Shown here in pieces: positions 8,184 through 18,400 of a DNA stretch of 56,497 nt (positions are counted from its first letter, which is position 1; the number at the start of each line of letters is the position of its first letter). This DNA comes from JAVBPB01 sp031549965. GTDB taxonomy: Bacteria > Bacillota > Clostridia > Lachnospirales > Lachnospiraceae. The notes below the pieces were generated by a model. That model saw nothing but the letters and a program-made list of their open reading frames with translations, was not told the origin of the DNA and made no database searches. The DNA lies in the NCBI GenBank assembly GCA_031549965.1, contig JAVBPB010000120.1:1-56497 (forward strand). Reading direction: 5' to 3'. The position numbers and the translations under genes are program-made.

Positions 8184-8284
8184 GCGAACTGCCTTGGTAA
8201 AACTTTACTTGAGCACCTGATAATGAAAGGCTGTTGATATTGATGAAAATCTATTCGTGTAATCATGCACTGAATAACGATAAG
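8184..8284 (-). pseudogene. Decayed duplicate of the C-terminal end of the CBM2-subtilase gene
   Basis: About 100 nt here match 9741-9845, the part of the subtilase gene that encodes the final beta-sandwich (around YSVHDYTNRSSSTSTAL and SGAQVKLYQ), at close to 90% identity by eye. A one-base deletion relative to the intact gene breaks the frame, and matching stops on both sides. The likeliest reading is the remnant of a tandem duplication of the protease gene, most of it replaced by the lipoprotein gene that now lies between. Confidence 0.75.
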
Positions 8285-8304
8285 TAAGTGGTGGAAAATA
8301 TACA

Positions 8305-9573
8305 CTAATGCGATAAAAATGGTGCTCCTGGTATTTTGGGCAATACATCCTTTAACCATGTATTAATTTCTTTTATATTCTCTTCATACCAATTTTCTAA
8401 AGACATTCCTCCAATACTGCTTAAAAGAATTGGTACATACTTACCATCTGCATCCAATATATAACCCAAGTATCTTTCATAACTATATACATCAAAATAC
8501 GCAGATACAACAAAGCCCTTTAATTCAGCTTTTAATAATAATGAATAATAATAATCTAATGTCTTCCTATCTACTTTACCAATTGTCGTTCCTTCCCCTA
8601 ATTCATCTAGTTTTGAAATAATATCTCTATTATCAAAATATTCAGATGATAGATGATCAAAAGAGTCATCCGGAATATTATCAAAGAATTTTATATCTCC
8701 TTTATTATCAATCAAAAAAATCTTATAACATTTTTTAGGTAGATCTTCAAACATAAATATTTTAAGAAAAACTATTTCATTCGGTATTTCTTCCATCATT
8801 TTATTTTCATTTACATGTTTTGTGTAATTATTATTCCTTATGTGATGATCTTTTGAAGAAGGTAATGGTAGATTCCTTTCTAAGTATGAACAAATTCTTT
8901 TGGCATTCTCATCTAAATATTCTATAACAAACTCATCGGCACTGCTTAATGTAATTTCTACATATTTGCCATCTGAATCTAAAATATAACCCATTATCTG
9001 TTCCTGACCTGCAATTTCTTTTGATACACTTGATTCTGTAATTTTTGAACCATTTAAATCAACATTTAATAATAATGAATAACAGTACTTTATTCCATCT
9101 ATTTTATATTTATTAATTATTGTTTCATCTCCTAATTCTTCTAGTGTTGATATGTATTTGTCAGGATCATTAATGTCAAAAGATGTATCTGTAGTACTAT
9201 AAAAAAACTTTAAATTTTCTTCATTATCAATAAAAAATATTGTTGTAGCATCACTATCTTTATTTTGATATTTTTTAGCAAAAACTATTTTATTTGGTAT
9301 TTCTTCTACTATTTCAATTTCTTTTGTATTATTTAACACTTCATTTTCTCCTGTGTTTTCCGTAGTATTAAGGACTTGTTCTTCTGTAGTTTCTGTAATA
9401 TTAAGAACTTGTTCTTCTGTAGCCTCTGTAGTATTAATGACTTGTGAAGAAGATCCCTTATTCGGATCTTCTTCTGTTTTTTCACAAGACGTACATATTA
9501 ATAAAAATAGTACCACTGTAGAAAATAGTGCAATATATTTTATATTAAATTTTTGATTATATAGTTTTTTCAT
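8305..9573 (-). CDS. Lipoprotein with two tandem repeats of an unknown domain
   Basis: A 422-residue secreted lipoprotein: hydrophobic signal with lipobox LICTSC near residue 29, then a Thr/Glu/Asn-rich spacer (residues about 45-92) built of imperfect repeats of TTEATEEQVLN type. Two homologous domains follow, about residues 93-250 and 262-418. Each starts EEIPN(K/E)IVF, continues with (F/I)FLIDN-x-FF and YYSLLL, and ends with (M/L)GYILD(S/A)DGKYV-I-LSS. I do not recognise the domain; it could bind a ligand or another wall protein. The gene lies 42 nt downstream of the protease gene on the same strand and may be read through from the c-di-GMP-controlled promoter. Confidence 0.75.
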   Translation of the reverse strand: MKKLYNQKFNIKYIALFSTVVLFLLICTSCEKTEEDPNKGSSSQVINTTEATEEQVLNITETTEEQVLNTTENTGENEVLNNTKEIEIVEEIPNKIVFAKKYQNKDSDATTIFFIDNEENLKFFYSTTDTSFDINDPDKYISTLEELGDETIINKYKIDGIKYCYSLLLNVDLNGSKITESSVSKEIAGQEQIMGYILDSDGKYVEITLSSADEFVIEYLDENAKRICSYLERNLPLPSSKDHHIRNNNYTKHVNENKMMEEIPNEIVFLKIFMFEDLPKKCYKIFLIDNKGDIKFFDNIPDDSFDHLSSEYFDNRDIISKLDELGEGTTIGKVDRKTLDYYYSLLLKAELKGFVVSAYFDVYSYERYLGYILDADGKYVPILLSSIGGMSLENWYEENIKEINTWLKDVLPKIPGAPFLSH

Positions 9574-9615
9574 ATGCTACCACCTTTTTATAAGTTATGG
9601 CTATCTAATTAAAAT

Positions 9616-12600
9616 TCACCTAATATTATCAGGAGAACTTTCAAAGCTCAAATTATTTATGACATTTACCATACCATCTTTAATTTCAAACACTGTCCAT
9701 AGTGTTCCTGACTGATTTATAGGTACATTGTATGTTTCTAAAAGTGAACTACCTTGATAAAGCTTTACTTGAGCACCTGATAATGAAAGTGCTGTTGATG
9801 TTGATGAAGATCTATTCGTATAATCATGTACTGAATAACGATAAATTCCATTTAGCTCTTGTTTAAATGTCATTGTAATCGTCTCAGGACCATAACCTGA
9901 CGTTTTGTCAATATCTAAACTTGCTATTGACTCTCCATTATAATAATAGTTTTTATTATAATAACAAATATGAAATTGTTGTGATGTTGATGTAGAGCCT
10001 GTTAAATGTGAATCTAAATCCGATGGATAATTTCCCCATGTCAATACTATTCTATATTCATCATCAGGCAGTATAGGAGATAATAAAGCATTTGGCGTTG
10101 ATAACATATCAGGCGTTGATACAATGTTAACATATCCTGTTATATAACCATTCTTAGATACTTCCGCTGTATAATTTCCACAATTTAAATCATGCTGATA
10201 ATTTCCTAATGAATCTGTTATAGATACAATTGCATTTCCAAGTGTATTGACATACGAACCAGCAGTATTATTCCATCCTTTTCGATATTTAACTTGTGCT
10301 CCGTTTATTGGTTTATCAGTTAACGCATTTTTTACAATACCTTTTACAGTCGAGGTACTATTGGCTTGAGAAGCTTTTGTAAGCAATGATTTTTCTAAGT
10401 ATTCAACTTGACCAGGCTTTACATTTACAGACGTAGTAAAAAAAAGATATCCTTTTTTACTAATATCAATACGATATGTTCCTTCCTCTAATATAAATTC
10501 AAATTCTCCATTAGCATTTGTTACTGTACGACTAATGCCTATATTTGTAGCTTTATCATATGCTGTTACTGTTACATCTTGTAATTTTTCAAGTCCTGCA
10601 TAAACAGTACCCATTACAAATCCTTTTGGTAGTGGCTCATGAGTAGTACCAACTCCATCCAATGCCCATTTAATTGCTTTATTAGCATCAACAATACCAT
10701 AACCAGTTTCTGATAAATAAGAATTATTCGCAGATAACCCTATAATTGCTTTTACTTCCTTACCTGAAAGATTTGGATCTATAGAATAGATTAAACCCGC
10801 TACACCAGCAACATAAGGAGCTGCAAATGATGTTCCAGCATTTTCACTAGGAGGATCATTAGGACTACCATATGTATTATTAAGTTTTGTACTATAAATA
10901 TCTCTACCCGGAGCTACAACATCAACTCGATCTCCCCTATTACTAAAATCTGACAAGCAATAAGATGTTTTACCATCTTTAACAGTATAGTCAATTGAAC
11001 CTACACAAATGATATATTTTTTAACAGGATTATCTATTAAAGTCAAGTAACTGTTACATAAAGCATCTTCCGTTTCATTTCCTGCTGAATTAATTATAAC
11101 AAAATCATATCCATAATTCAAAAGTTTTTGCAAAAAATTCCCCAATATTTCTGCACTAGGTTTCAAAATATTATAACTATTAGTATTAATACCTAAACTT
11201 ACATTTATTACTTTTACATTATTACCTATAAGCAACGCATATATATATTTATGTTTCATTACATTTTCTTTAATTTTTGTAAAATTTTCATCTGAATTTC
11301 CTTTTAATGCATAAGCATATAATTGATTTTTAGGACAAACTCCTGCTATGCCCTTTTTATTATTGAATTTGGCTACCATTATACCTGCAACTTTTGTTCC
11401 GTGGTCATTATCAATTATTTCAGGATTATTCCAGACTTGTTTAAATTTCAAATCCTCATGAGTTGTATCGAACATCTCATCAATTACTCCAATTTTAACA
11501 CTAGTCATTTTATCTCTATAATCCCAAGCTGAAACAGCCTTAATTGCTTCAACTCCCCAATTCATTCCACTAGGATCTTCTTCATTCCAATCTTCATTTT
11601 TCCATAATGAATCATTTGTAGCAAAATTTTCCTCAGATTCCATAGAAACGTTCAAAGATGCATACTCAACCAATGGATGTTGCATTAATTCATCAATTAG
11701 TTGATATAAATATTCCGAACTTACATCCTCATTAAATTCAATCTGATAATCATTAGTAAGTTCAATAAAACCTACAATTTGTCCATTATATTTACTTGCT
11801 AATGTACTGATGTCTTCAAATGAAATTGAATTATAAGCTGTTAAAAGAATTTGATTACGTACATAGCTAATACCATTACTATCATATAAAATATCATCTT
11901 CTACAGATTCTTTATAATATGCCTCTCCTATATCAATTAAATCATCTGAATTATCCAAATCTTCATCTTCTAACTCCACATCTTCTAAATCTTCATTAGA
12001 ATTACTATCTGTCTCTTGTCCTAACTTACCTAATTTGTAGCTATTTGGGATGTTAGATGATGAGCCTTGACTTCCATTAAAACCAAAACTTAAAGTTTCT
12101 CCTGCTTTAATATTTGCATTATATTCTGCATTCTTAATTATATAATGGTTTCCTTCTTGCTTAATTTTTACTGCATTCCATATTGAATCAATTTGACGTT
12201 CAAAGTCAAACTCTAGCAACCAACCTTCTATTGTTTCATTTGTGTTATTCGTTATACTAATCTCACCATTGAAACCAGAACCCCAGTCGCTATATAACTT
12301 ATAGTTAATATTATAGTCTGTGTCATTTGCTACTTGCTCCACACCAAGCAATTTATATGAGGTTGGTGCATTAATTGAATCAGTCCAATTTGCAGAAAAT
12401 CCCATTTGCACTGACTCACCTATTTTAATATTCTGATTCCATTCAGCATTCTTAATAACATATCTTGTTCCTTCATGACTTACTATCTTGGCATTCCATA
12501 TATTTGTAATTTCATGGTCAAAATCAAATTGAAGTGTCCAATTTTCAATGGTTTTATTTCCTGTATTTTTTAAAACAAAACTTCCATTAAATGCACCTGA

Positions 12601-12777
12601 CCATTGACTTGTAATATTAAATACAACTTCATAACCATCACCTGCATATGTAATAGTATCATTATTATTGCTCTTTGCATTTACTACTATTGGTGATGAC
12701 GTAAATGAAGTAAAAATCATAATTACTACAAGCAGTAATCCAAGTGCTTTTTTCCATTCCATTTTCTTATATTTCAT
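9616..12777 (-). CDS. Secreted subtilisin-like protease with two cellulose-binding (CBM2-type) modules
   Basis: A 1053-residue exported protein. After the signal peptide come two CBM2-like modules (about residues 45-145 and 157-252; motifs NWTLQFDF, IWNA, GFNGS), an acidic linker (262-285), an I9-like propeptide region (about 310-385) and the S8 catalytic domain (415-705). Catalytic residues visible are Asp433 in KIGVIDEMFD, His459 in DNDHGTKVAGI, oxyanion Asn567 in NSAGNE and Ser650 in AGTSFAAPYVAG. Two CarboxypepD_reg-like beta-sandwiches (about 717-795, 808-885) and a final LTWGNYPSDLDSHL beta domain follow. I chose the ATG at 12777 because AGGAGG lies 7 nt upstream. A c-di-GMP-I riboswitch heads the leader, so expression should follow the motile/sessile switch. 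Probable role: processing surface proteins at, or anchoring to, cellulose. Confidence 0.88.
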   Translation of the reverse strand: MKYKKMEWKKALGLLLVVIMIFTSFTSSPIVVNAKSNNNDTITYAGDGYEVVFNITSQWSGAFNGSFVLKNTGNKTIENWTLQFDFDHEITNIWNAKIVSHEGTRYVIKNAEWNQNIKIGESVQMGFSANWTDSINAPTSYKLLGVEQVANDTDYNINYKLYSDWGSGFNGEISITNNTNETIEGWLLEFDFERQIDSIWNAVKIKQEGNHYIIKNAEYNANIKAGETLSFGFNGSQGSSSNIPNSYKLGKLGQETDSNSNEDLEDVELEDEDLDNSDDLIDIGEAYYKESVEDDILYDSNGISYVRNQILLTAYNSISFEDISTLASKYNGQIVGFIELTNDYQIEFNEDVSSEYLYQLIDELMQHPLVEYASLNVSMESEENFATNDSLWKNEDWNEEDPSGMNWGVEAIKAVSAWDYRDKMTSVKIGVIDEMFDTTHEDLKFKQVWNNPEIIDNDHGTKVAGIMVAKFNNKKGIAGVCPKNQLYAYALKGNSDENFTKIKENVMKHKYIYALLIGNNVKVINVSLGINTNSYNILKPSAEILGNFLQKLLNYGYDFVIINSAGNETEDALCNSYLTLIDNPVKKYIICVGSIDYTVKDGKTSYCLSDFSNRGDRVDVVAPGRDIYSTKLNNTYGSPNDPPSENAGTSFAAPYVAGVAGLIYSIDPNLSGKEVKAIIGLSANNSYLSETGYGIVDANKAIKWALDGVGTTHEPLPKGFVMGTVYAGLEKLQDVTVTAYDKATNIGISRTVTNANGEFEFILEEGTYRIDISKKGYLFFTTSVNVKPGQVEYLEKSLLTKASQANSTSTVKGIVKNALTDKPINGAQVKYRKGWNNTAGSYVNTLGNAIVSITDSLGNYQHDLNCGNYTAEVSKNGYITGYVNIVSTPDMLSTPNALLSPILPDDEYRIVLTWGNYPSDLDSHLTGSTSTSQQFHICYYNKNYYYNGESIASLDIDKTSGYGPETITMTFKQELNGIYRYSVHDYTNRSSSTSTALSLSGAQVKLYQGSSLLETYNVPINQSGTLWTVFEIKDGMVNVINNLSFESSPDNIR

Positions 12778-13014
12778 TCTAAAACCTCCTGTTGTTGTGG
12801 TAGTGAAATTTGGCACTACCTTGTTTGCTTCTTACAATTCACCATTCTTCATTTTTAAATAACTAGAAAACTCAAATCTACCATATACTCCATTAATAAT
12901 TTATGTTCTACACATTCTCACCTCTTTTACAATTTTTAACTTTCCCTATACCAACCCATCATATAATATCATTGAGATTATTGCCTTTACTATATTGTTC
13001 ATACGAATTTTTGC

Positions 13015-13066
13015 ATAAAAAAAGCTACAAACTATAAAGCATAAAATTATGCTTAAAATTTGTAAC
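13015..13066 (-). terminator. Terminator forming the riboswitch expression platform
   Basis: On the minus strand GTTACAAATTTTAAGCATAA folds back on TTATGCTTTATAGTTTGTAGC and is followed by seven Ts (13017-13023). It sits between the c-di-GMP aptamer and the protease gene. Its first bases (GTTAC) belong to the 3' end of the aptamer, so aptamer folding and terminator formation compete or are coupled. A leader of about 240 nt (12778-13014) follows before the start codon and holds nothing else that I recognise. Confidence 0.85.
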
Positions 13067-13175
13067 CGAACTACCTTCAGTTTATTCTACTTATATTATT
13101 AACCTTGTAGACTTCCATCTGTTCAGGCTTCTTAGCTTTGCGTCCTTACATTTCTATAAGTTTGCCCCCATATAA
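13067..13175 (-). promoter_or_regulatory. Cyclic-di-GMP-I (GEMM-I) riboswitch upstream of the CBM2-subtilase gene
   Basis: Minus-strand sequence GGGGGCAAACTTATAGAAAT followed by GTAAGGACGCAAAGC gives the GEMM-I core, with the P1b hairpin closed by a GAAA-type loop and the conserved GGACGCAAAGC strand. AAGAAGCCTGAACAGATGG and CTACAAGG follow as the second hairpin with tetraloop receptor, and GGTAGTTCGGTTAC gives the closing 3' strand. The family senses the second messenger c-di-GMP. Here it precedes a terminator and then the secreted protease gene. ON or OFF polarity cannot be decided by eye. Confidence 0.88.
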
Positions 13176-13334
13176 TATATAACAATCCTCTCAATAATAA
13201 TTATATTATTACATTTAAATTTTTGCAAGTATTTTTTTTCCATATTTTTTAATTTTTTCCTAAACTTGAATTAAATAAGCAGATTGTGAGAAAAAGAAAA
13301 GTTACAACTTAATTTACTTAATTAATTGGATACA

Positions 13335-13454
13335 CAGCTTTGCCTCCAAAAATTAAATCTCTCCAAGATGTGAATTATTAGGCTTTGAAAAGGCATTAAG
13401 TGCCATGGCAAGGAGACCCAGAAATATTGTCAGGCTCTCCTGACAATATTTCCT
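13335..13454 (+). repeat. Cruciform element B, truncated copy (5' half and apical hairpin only)
   Basis: Starts with the family flank CAGCTTTGCCTCC, AATTAAATCTC, then what should be the 5' arm of the long stem (from about 13363), the joiner GAAAAGGCATTA, GTGCCATGGCAAGGAGACCC, and an apical hairpin in which AGAAATATTGTCAGG pairs with CCTGACAATATTTC. After that the sequence leaves the family pattern. No 3' arm, no GGCTC-TTGGAATGTTTG joiner and no closing GCAAAGCGTC flank are present. It is therefore a broken copy, with its 3' side replaced by the promoter region of the DUF2935 gene. Confidence 0.75.
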
Positions 13455-13522
13455 TCAAAAAAGTCACATACCCCCCCACTCCAACATATAATAATACTAG
13501 AAAACAAACAGGAGTATATAAT

Positions 13523-14428
13523 ATGATCAGCCAACAACAATATGTAACCCTATCTCTGGAATTACATCTATTCTTTGGACGAATTATGAAAGAACATGCA
13601 TTATTTCTTGAAGCAGGATTCACTCCAAAGAACTCTGATTTTTCAAATGCTGCCGACCAGTATAAAACAGCCTTTGAATCAATCCTATATAATGCTGTAC
13701 AATTGGGAAATGGCATTATCAGCAATAGAGTTGTATCTTCTGGTGAAATTATTACTAATTATACATTAGGAAGCGAACAAAAAACTCAGAATTTTACCGG
13801 AATATCTATTGATACCAATATTACACGTTTAGAAAGTAATCTTTATGGAAGCTCTAATCCTAATATAACACCAGAGATTATCCAGTATGTTAGGAATTTA
13901 AATAATCATGCTTTGCATTATCTTGGAGGATTAATTGAATTCAAAACTAGGGTTTTAAATGATGTTTTGTCCTGTAATATGTTTACAATGAACTACCCTC
14001 TTTTAATTGAACACATTATAAGAGAGGCTAAATTATATCGCAATCATATAAACGATCTTGAAAACGGAAAAAATATTGATGATAATATAAAAGAGTCTGA
14101 ACTTTTCTGGGATCAAATTATGATGGAACATGCATTATTTATAAGAGGTTTACTTGATCCTACCGAAAATGAACTTATTGGAACTGCTAATGACTTTGCA
14201 AAAGACTATTCAAATTTGTTAAGCGAAGCAAAGATGGCTACAGATATGACTATGAATAATGTGACAACCTCAACCTTAGAAGAAACAATTAAGTATCGTG
14301 ATTTTAAAGAAGCTGGAACTAAGGGAATCAATGAATGTAAAATACGTTCTATTATACTTCCATTATTAGCCGATCATGTACTTCGTGAATCAAATCACTA
14401 TATACGACTTCTTAAACAATATGAATAG
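13523..14428 (+). CDS. DUF2935 protein (ferritin-like four-helix fold)
   Basis: A 301-residue cytosolic protein with two homologous helical halves. Each half carries an LFW/HLFFGRIMKEHALF-type helix with conserved Glu-His (residues about 16-22, and again WDQIMMEHALFIRGLLDP near 194-211) and a second helix ending in (D/E)H(I/V)(I/L)RE(A/S) (near 159-165 and 286-292). The repeated His/Glu pattern resembles ferritin-like metal sites, as described for DUF2935 (BC_2720-like) proteins; function is unknown. I chose the ATG at 13523 with AGGAG upstream; an in-frame ATG at 13400 falls in element B. It shares a terminator with the convergent ZIP gene. Confidence 0.8.
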   Translation: MISQQQYVTLSLELHLFFGRIMKEHALFLEAGFTPKNSDFSNAADQYKTAFESILYNAVQLGNGIISNRVVSSGEIITNYTLGSEQKTQNFTGISIDTNITRLESNLYGSSNPNITPEIIQYVRNLNNHALHYLGGLIEFKTRVLNDVLSCNMFTMNYPLLIEHIIREAKLYRNHINDLENGKNIDDNIKESELFWDQIMMEHALFIRGLLDPTENELIGTANDFAKDYSNLLSEAKMATDMTMNNVTTSTLEETIKYRDFKEAGTKGINECKIRSIILPLLADHVLRESNHYIRLLKQYE

Positions 14429-14456
14429 AATAGTTTAATTTATATTATTAAAATAT

Positions 14457-14492
14457 AAAGCCGCTGTTACGTCTTAATTTAACAGCGGCTTT
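14457..14492. terminator. Bidirectional intrinsic terminator
   Basis: AAAGCCGCTGTTA at 14457-14469 pairs with TAACAGCGGCTTT at 14480-14492, with T-rich sequence on both outer sides. It serves the convergent DUF2935 and ZIP transporter genes. Confidence 0.85.
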
Positions 14493-14523
14493 GTATTTTA
14501 TTAAAATTATATTTTATTACCAA

Positions 14524-15324
14524 TTATCCCAACGAAATATCTAAAAATGTCATAAGCATAAATCCAAACATTGTTCCCATAGTTGCAAAATGTCCATATA
14601 AATGGGCATCACTTTGGGATTCTGGGATTAATTCCTCAACAACAACATAAATCATTGCACCTGCCGCAAAAGCTAAAGCATATGGTAGCAAACTTTGAAT
14701 TGATAATGCCAAAAAAGCTCCTATTACAGCTGCAATTGGCTCAACAACGCCTGATGCCTGACCATACATAAAACTTTTAAATCTAGATAACCCTTCCCGT
14801 CTTAGGGGAATTGATACTGCTGCTCCCTCTGGGAAATTTTGCAGTCCAATTCCCAGTGCTAAGATAATTGCACTCATTAATCCTTGGGAACTTACCCCTG
14901 CTCCTGCTGTTCCAAAAGCTACGCCAAAGGACAAACCTTCAGGAATATTGTGAAGTGTAATAGCCAGTACTAACAAAACACTTCTTTTTAAACTTGTTTT
15001 AGGTCCTTCAGGATCCCCTTCCAAACTATGGGTATGAGGCATAATTTTATCAGCAAAGTATAAAAATGCACCACCAAGACCAAAACCAATAATTACGGGA
15101 GCCCATGAATATTTTCTGTCGGAACTCATTTCAAGAGCTGGTAAAAGTAATGACCAAAAAGCTGCTGCAATCATAACACCACTTGCAAATCCCAGCATAA
15201 GGTTAAGAAGTTTTGGCTTAATCTCCTTAAAGAAGAATACCATAGCTGAACCTAAAGCCGTCATACCCCATGTAAATAATCCGCCTATTAAAGCTAATAA
15301 AATAGGATTCATGTTCTCCAACAT
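14524..15324 (-). CDS. ZIP-family divalent metal transporter
   Basis: A 266-residue inner-membrane transporter with eight helices. The metal-site helices are visible as TLHNIPEGLSFGVAFG (helix 4, near residue 133) and GLQNFPEGAAVSIPLRREG (helix 5, near 170), the gufA-like branch of ZIP proteins, which usually import Zn2+ or other divalent metals. A short His-containing loop (IMPHTHSLEGD) lies before helix 4. I chose the ATG at 15324 because AGGAAAGGAGT lies just upstream; the longer in-frame start has none. It is monocistronic, terminated by the shared hairpin at 14457-14492. Confidence 0.88.
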   Translation of the reverse strand: MLENMNPILLALIGGLFTWGMTALGSAMVFFFKEIKPKLLNLMLGFASGVMIAAAFWSLLLPALEMSSDRKYSWAPVIIGFGLGGAFLYFADKIMPHTHSLEGDPEGPKTSLKRSVLLVLAITLHNIPEGLSFGVAFGTAGAGVSSQGLMSAIILALGIGLQNFPEGAAVSIPLRREGLSRFKSFMYGQASGVVEPIAAVIGAFLALSIQSLLPYALAFAAGAMIYVVVEELIPESQSDAHLYGHFATMGTMFGFMLMTFLDISLG

Positions 15325-15467
15325 GCTATTTACTCCTTTCCTCAAACACATTTCACCTCATTCAAGTTAGCTATAAAATAAAAAAATAATATTCTTACTA
15401 TTATATTAATTATTTTAAAATCTGTGCATGAAAAAGATTTTTAAATGTTGCTAAAATAATTGGTTTG

Positions 15468-18400
15468 TTATTCAATACTTTTTAAAGATTCTACCATATT
15501 TATCTTTATTAATTTAAAGTGCATACTAATATTTATTAATACTGAAAAAAGACAAGTTAATAAAGTACTAATAATAAAACTGGCTAAAGATATATTTCTT
15601 CCAAACATCATCATATCTACCTCAGCCGTTAGTATAACATATCTATGCAAAAATATCCCCATAACTATTCCTGCTAAACTGCCAATAAGTGTTAGAAGTA
15701 TATTTTCTCTAAAAACATATTCCGAAACCTCAAGATTATAAAATCCTAATACTTTAATAGTTGCTAACTCTCTGCGTCTTTCATTAATGTTAATATTATT
15801 TAGATTATACAATACTATAAAAGCCAAACCGCCGGCTGATACAATAAGTACAAACATAACAATGTCTAAATTACCTAATATGTCTCCAAATTTAGACTTT
15901 GAAGTTTGTGTATGAAAGATTGAGCTTACAGCTTTATAATTTAATAGTTCTTCTGAATATTGATCTTTAAATGCTTCTCCATTTTCGTCTGTAATTAACA
16001 GCACTTGATTATATTCAACCGTTTCATGATAAAGCTTTTGGTAAAGACTTGGAGTCATATACACATAATGCATAAAATAATTTTCAGTAACTGCTAGAAT
16101 CTTAACTGTTAACTTGTTAATTTCACCATCCTTAATAAACATTTCATCACCAGCGGATACATTAAGAAGTTTAGCAAGTTTTTCAGTAATAATAACTCCA
16201 TCTTCTGAAAGAATATATTTTTCATTAGTTTTCCTGTCATTAAAAACTATAAAACTATTTATATTATCAAGGCTCTCTAAAACTAAAAGATTTGCACTTT
16301 TTTCAACCTTTTCAAAACCAACATCAATTGCAATTTCCTTAGTTTTTAATTTGCCAGTAACATGTTGATCATTATTTAAATATTCAAATAATTTATCCTT
16401 GTCACTTTCATCTGCATCCTCATTAACTCCAATTAGCCAATCATAAAGAAATATCTTATTAAATTGAATTTCAGTTATTGACGATATTGAATCCTTTAAA
16501 CCATAACCAACTAATAAAAGTGCCATACATCCACCAATTCCAAATACTGTCATAAAAAATCTTTTCTTATATCTTATCAGATTTCTTATTGTTGCTTTTT
16601 TAGTAAAATTAAGATGATTCCAGATAAATGGCATTCTTTCTAAAAACACCCTCTTACCAAGCTTTGGTGCTGCCGGTCTCATAAGCTTTGCCGCAGATGC
16701 CATAAGTTCTTGATAGCAGGCAAACACTGTAGCTACTGTAGTACATAAAACTGCAATACCTGTGGAAACAATTGAATGTTCAAGCTGAAGAGGTGCAACT
16801 GCAACTGATAAATTCTCATATAGCATTTTATATGCATTTATAATAATTAATGGAAACATTTTACTTCCTATCAATACACCTAAAATACTTCCTATTAAAG
16901 TTGCAATAAGTGCATACAAAATATATTTTGAAGCAATATCCCATTTACTATAACCAAGTGCCTTTAAGGTACCGATTTGAGTACGTTCCTCCTCAACCAT
17001 ACGGGTCATAGTTGTAAGACTTACTAAAGCTGCAACCAAGAAAAATACTACCGGAAATACCTTTCCAATGGCTCCGATTCTATCAGAATCCTGCCCAAAC
17101 TCTACATATGTTTGTAAAGTATTACGATCTAAAACATACCATTTAGGCTTTTTGATTTTATTTATCTCTTCTTTAGCATCTGCTAATTTTAATTCTGCAT
17201 CTAAAATCTTTTCTTCTGCTTCTTTTTTACCGTCTTCATATTCTTTGTTTTTTTCTAAAAGAGTTTGTTCTCCTTCTTCTATATCCTTATATGCATCATT
17301 TAACTTTACTTCATTTTCAGCAATTTCTTCTTCTGCTTCTAAAATCTTTTGTTCTCCCTCTTCTATCTCTTTCCATCCATCTTTTATTTGTTGTTCATAC
17401 TTTTTAATATCCGCCTTTGAAGCATTTAATTTTTTTTCCCCTTCTGTTATTTCCAATTTAGCAACAATTAGTTTTTCCTCATTTTCTTTTAGCTCTTCTT
17501 TCCCCTTTAAGAGCTGTACTTCTCCTGCACTAAGCATTTTATCAGTGCTTTCTAATTGTTCCCATGCTTGTGATAGTGATTGTTCATACTGAGTAATCAT
17601 CTCTGCATTTAACTGTGGATCTTCTGTATTAACTTGAGTTTCATCAATCTGTGTCTGGCTCATCTGATACTCATAAGCCTGTTTTAGAACTTCAAACTGT
17701 TCTTTTTCTTTTGTATAACTTAAAAGACCACTATTATACTGATCTCTTGCAAGCTTAAGCTCATTTTCATTTTTTATAAGTTTTTCTTTTCCTGCCTTTA
17801 ACTGTGCCTCTCCTGAGTTAAGTTTTTCTTTACCACTGTTTAATTCTCTTTCAGCATCTTTAATCTTTACTTTTCCCTCAGCAATTTCTTTTTCACTATC
17901 CTTTAATTTTTCTTTACCCTCAAGTAAATCCTGCTTCTTTTCTTCTATTTCTTTCTTACCATCTTCTATTTTTTTTAATCCATCTTCAATTTCTACTTTT
18001 CCATCTTCAAGTTCAATCTTTGCATCAGCAAGTTTTATTCTTGCATCCTCTAATTCCTTTTCAGCTTTTGCTTTCTCATCACCTAATTTAGTCTCTGCCT
18101 CGCTTAATTCTTCATTAGCATCACTAAGTACCTCTTCATATCTTATATCTGCTCGTTGCTCTGATATATCTTCAATATTTTCAACAACAGTCTCAACACA
18201 GTCATCATATTCTTCTGTGTAGCTAGTTAAGTCTATAGCATTTTCAACAGTTAAGTAAATCTCTGTGTAAACAGGCATATCAAAGCTGGTTTTTGGTATC
18301 ATTATAAAGCTGTCTATCTCACCTGATCCAATATCACTAGTTCCTTTATCATCCGACAAATAATAAGAGGTTGTTCCACTTCCAACTATTGTAAATTCAT

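Noticed and set aside
8159..8359. Small minus-strand gene over the protease remnant
   Set aside because: The frame is a chance reading through a frameshifted duplicate of the protease end and the end of the lipoprotein gene.
17068..17592. Plus-strand Ser/Phe-rich frame of 174 residues
   Set aside because: Antisense shadow of the Glu/Lys-rich coiled coil of the FtsX permease.
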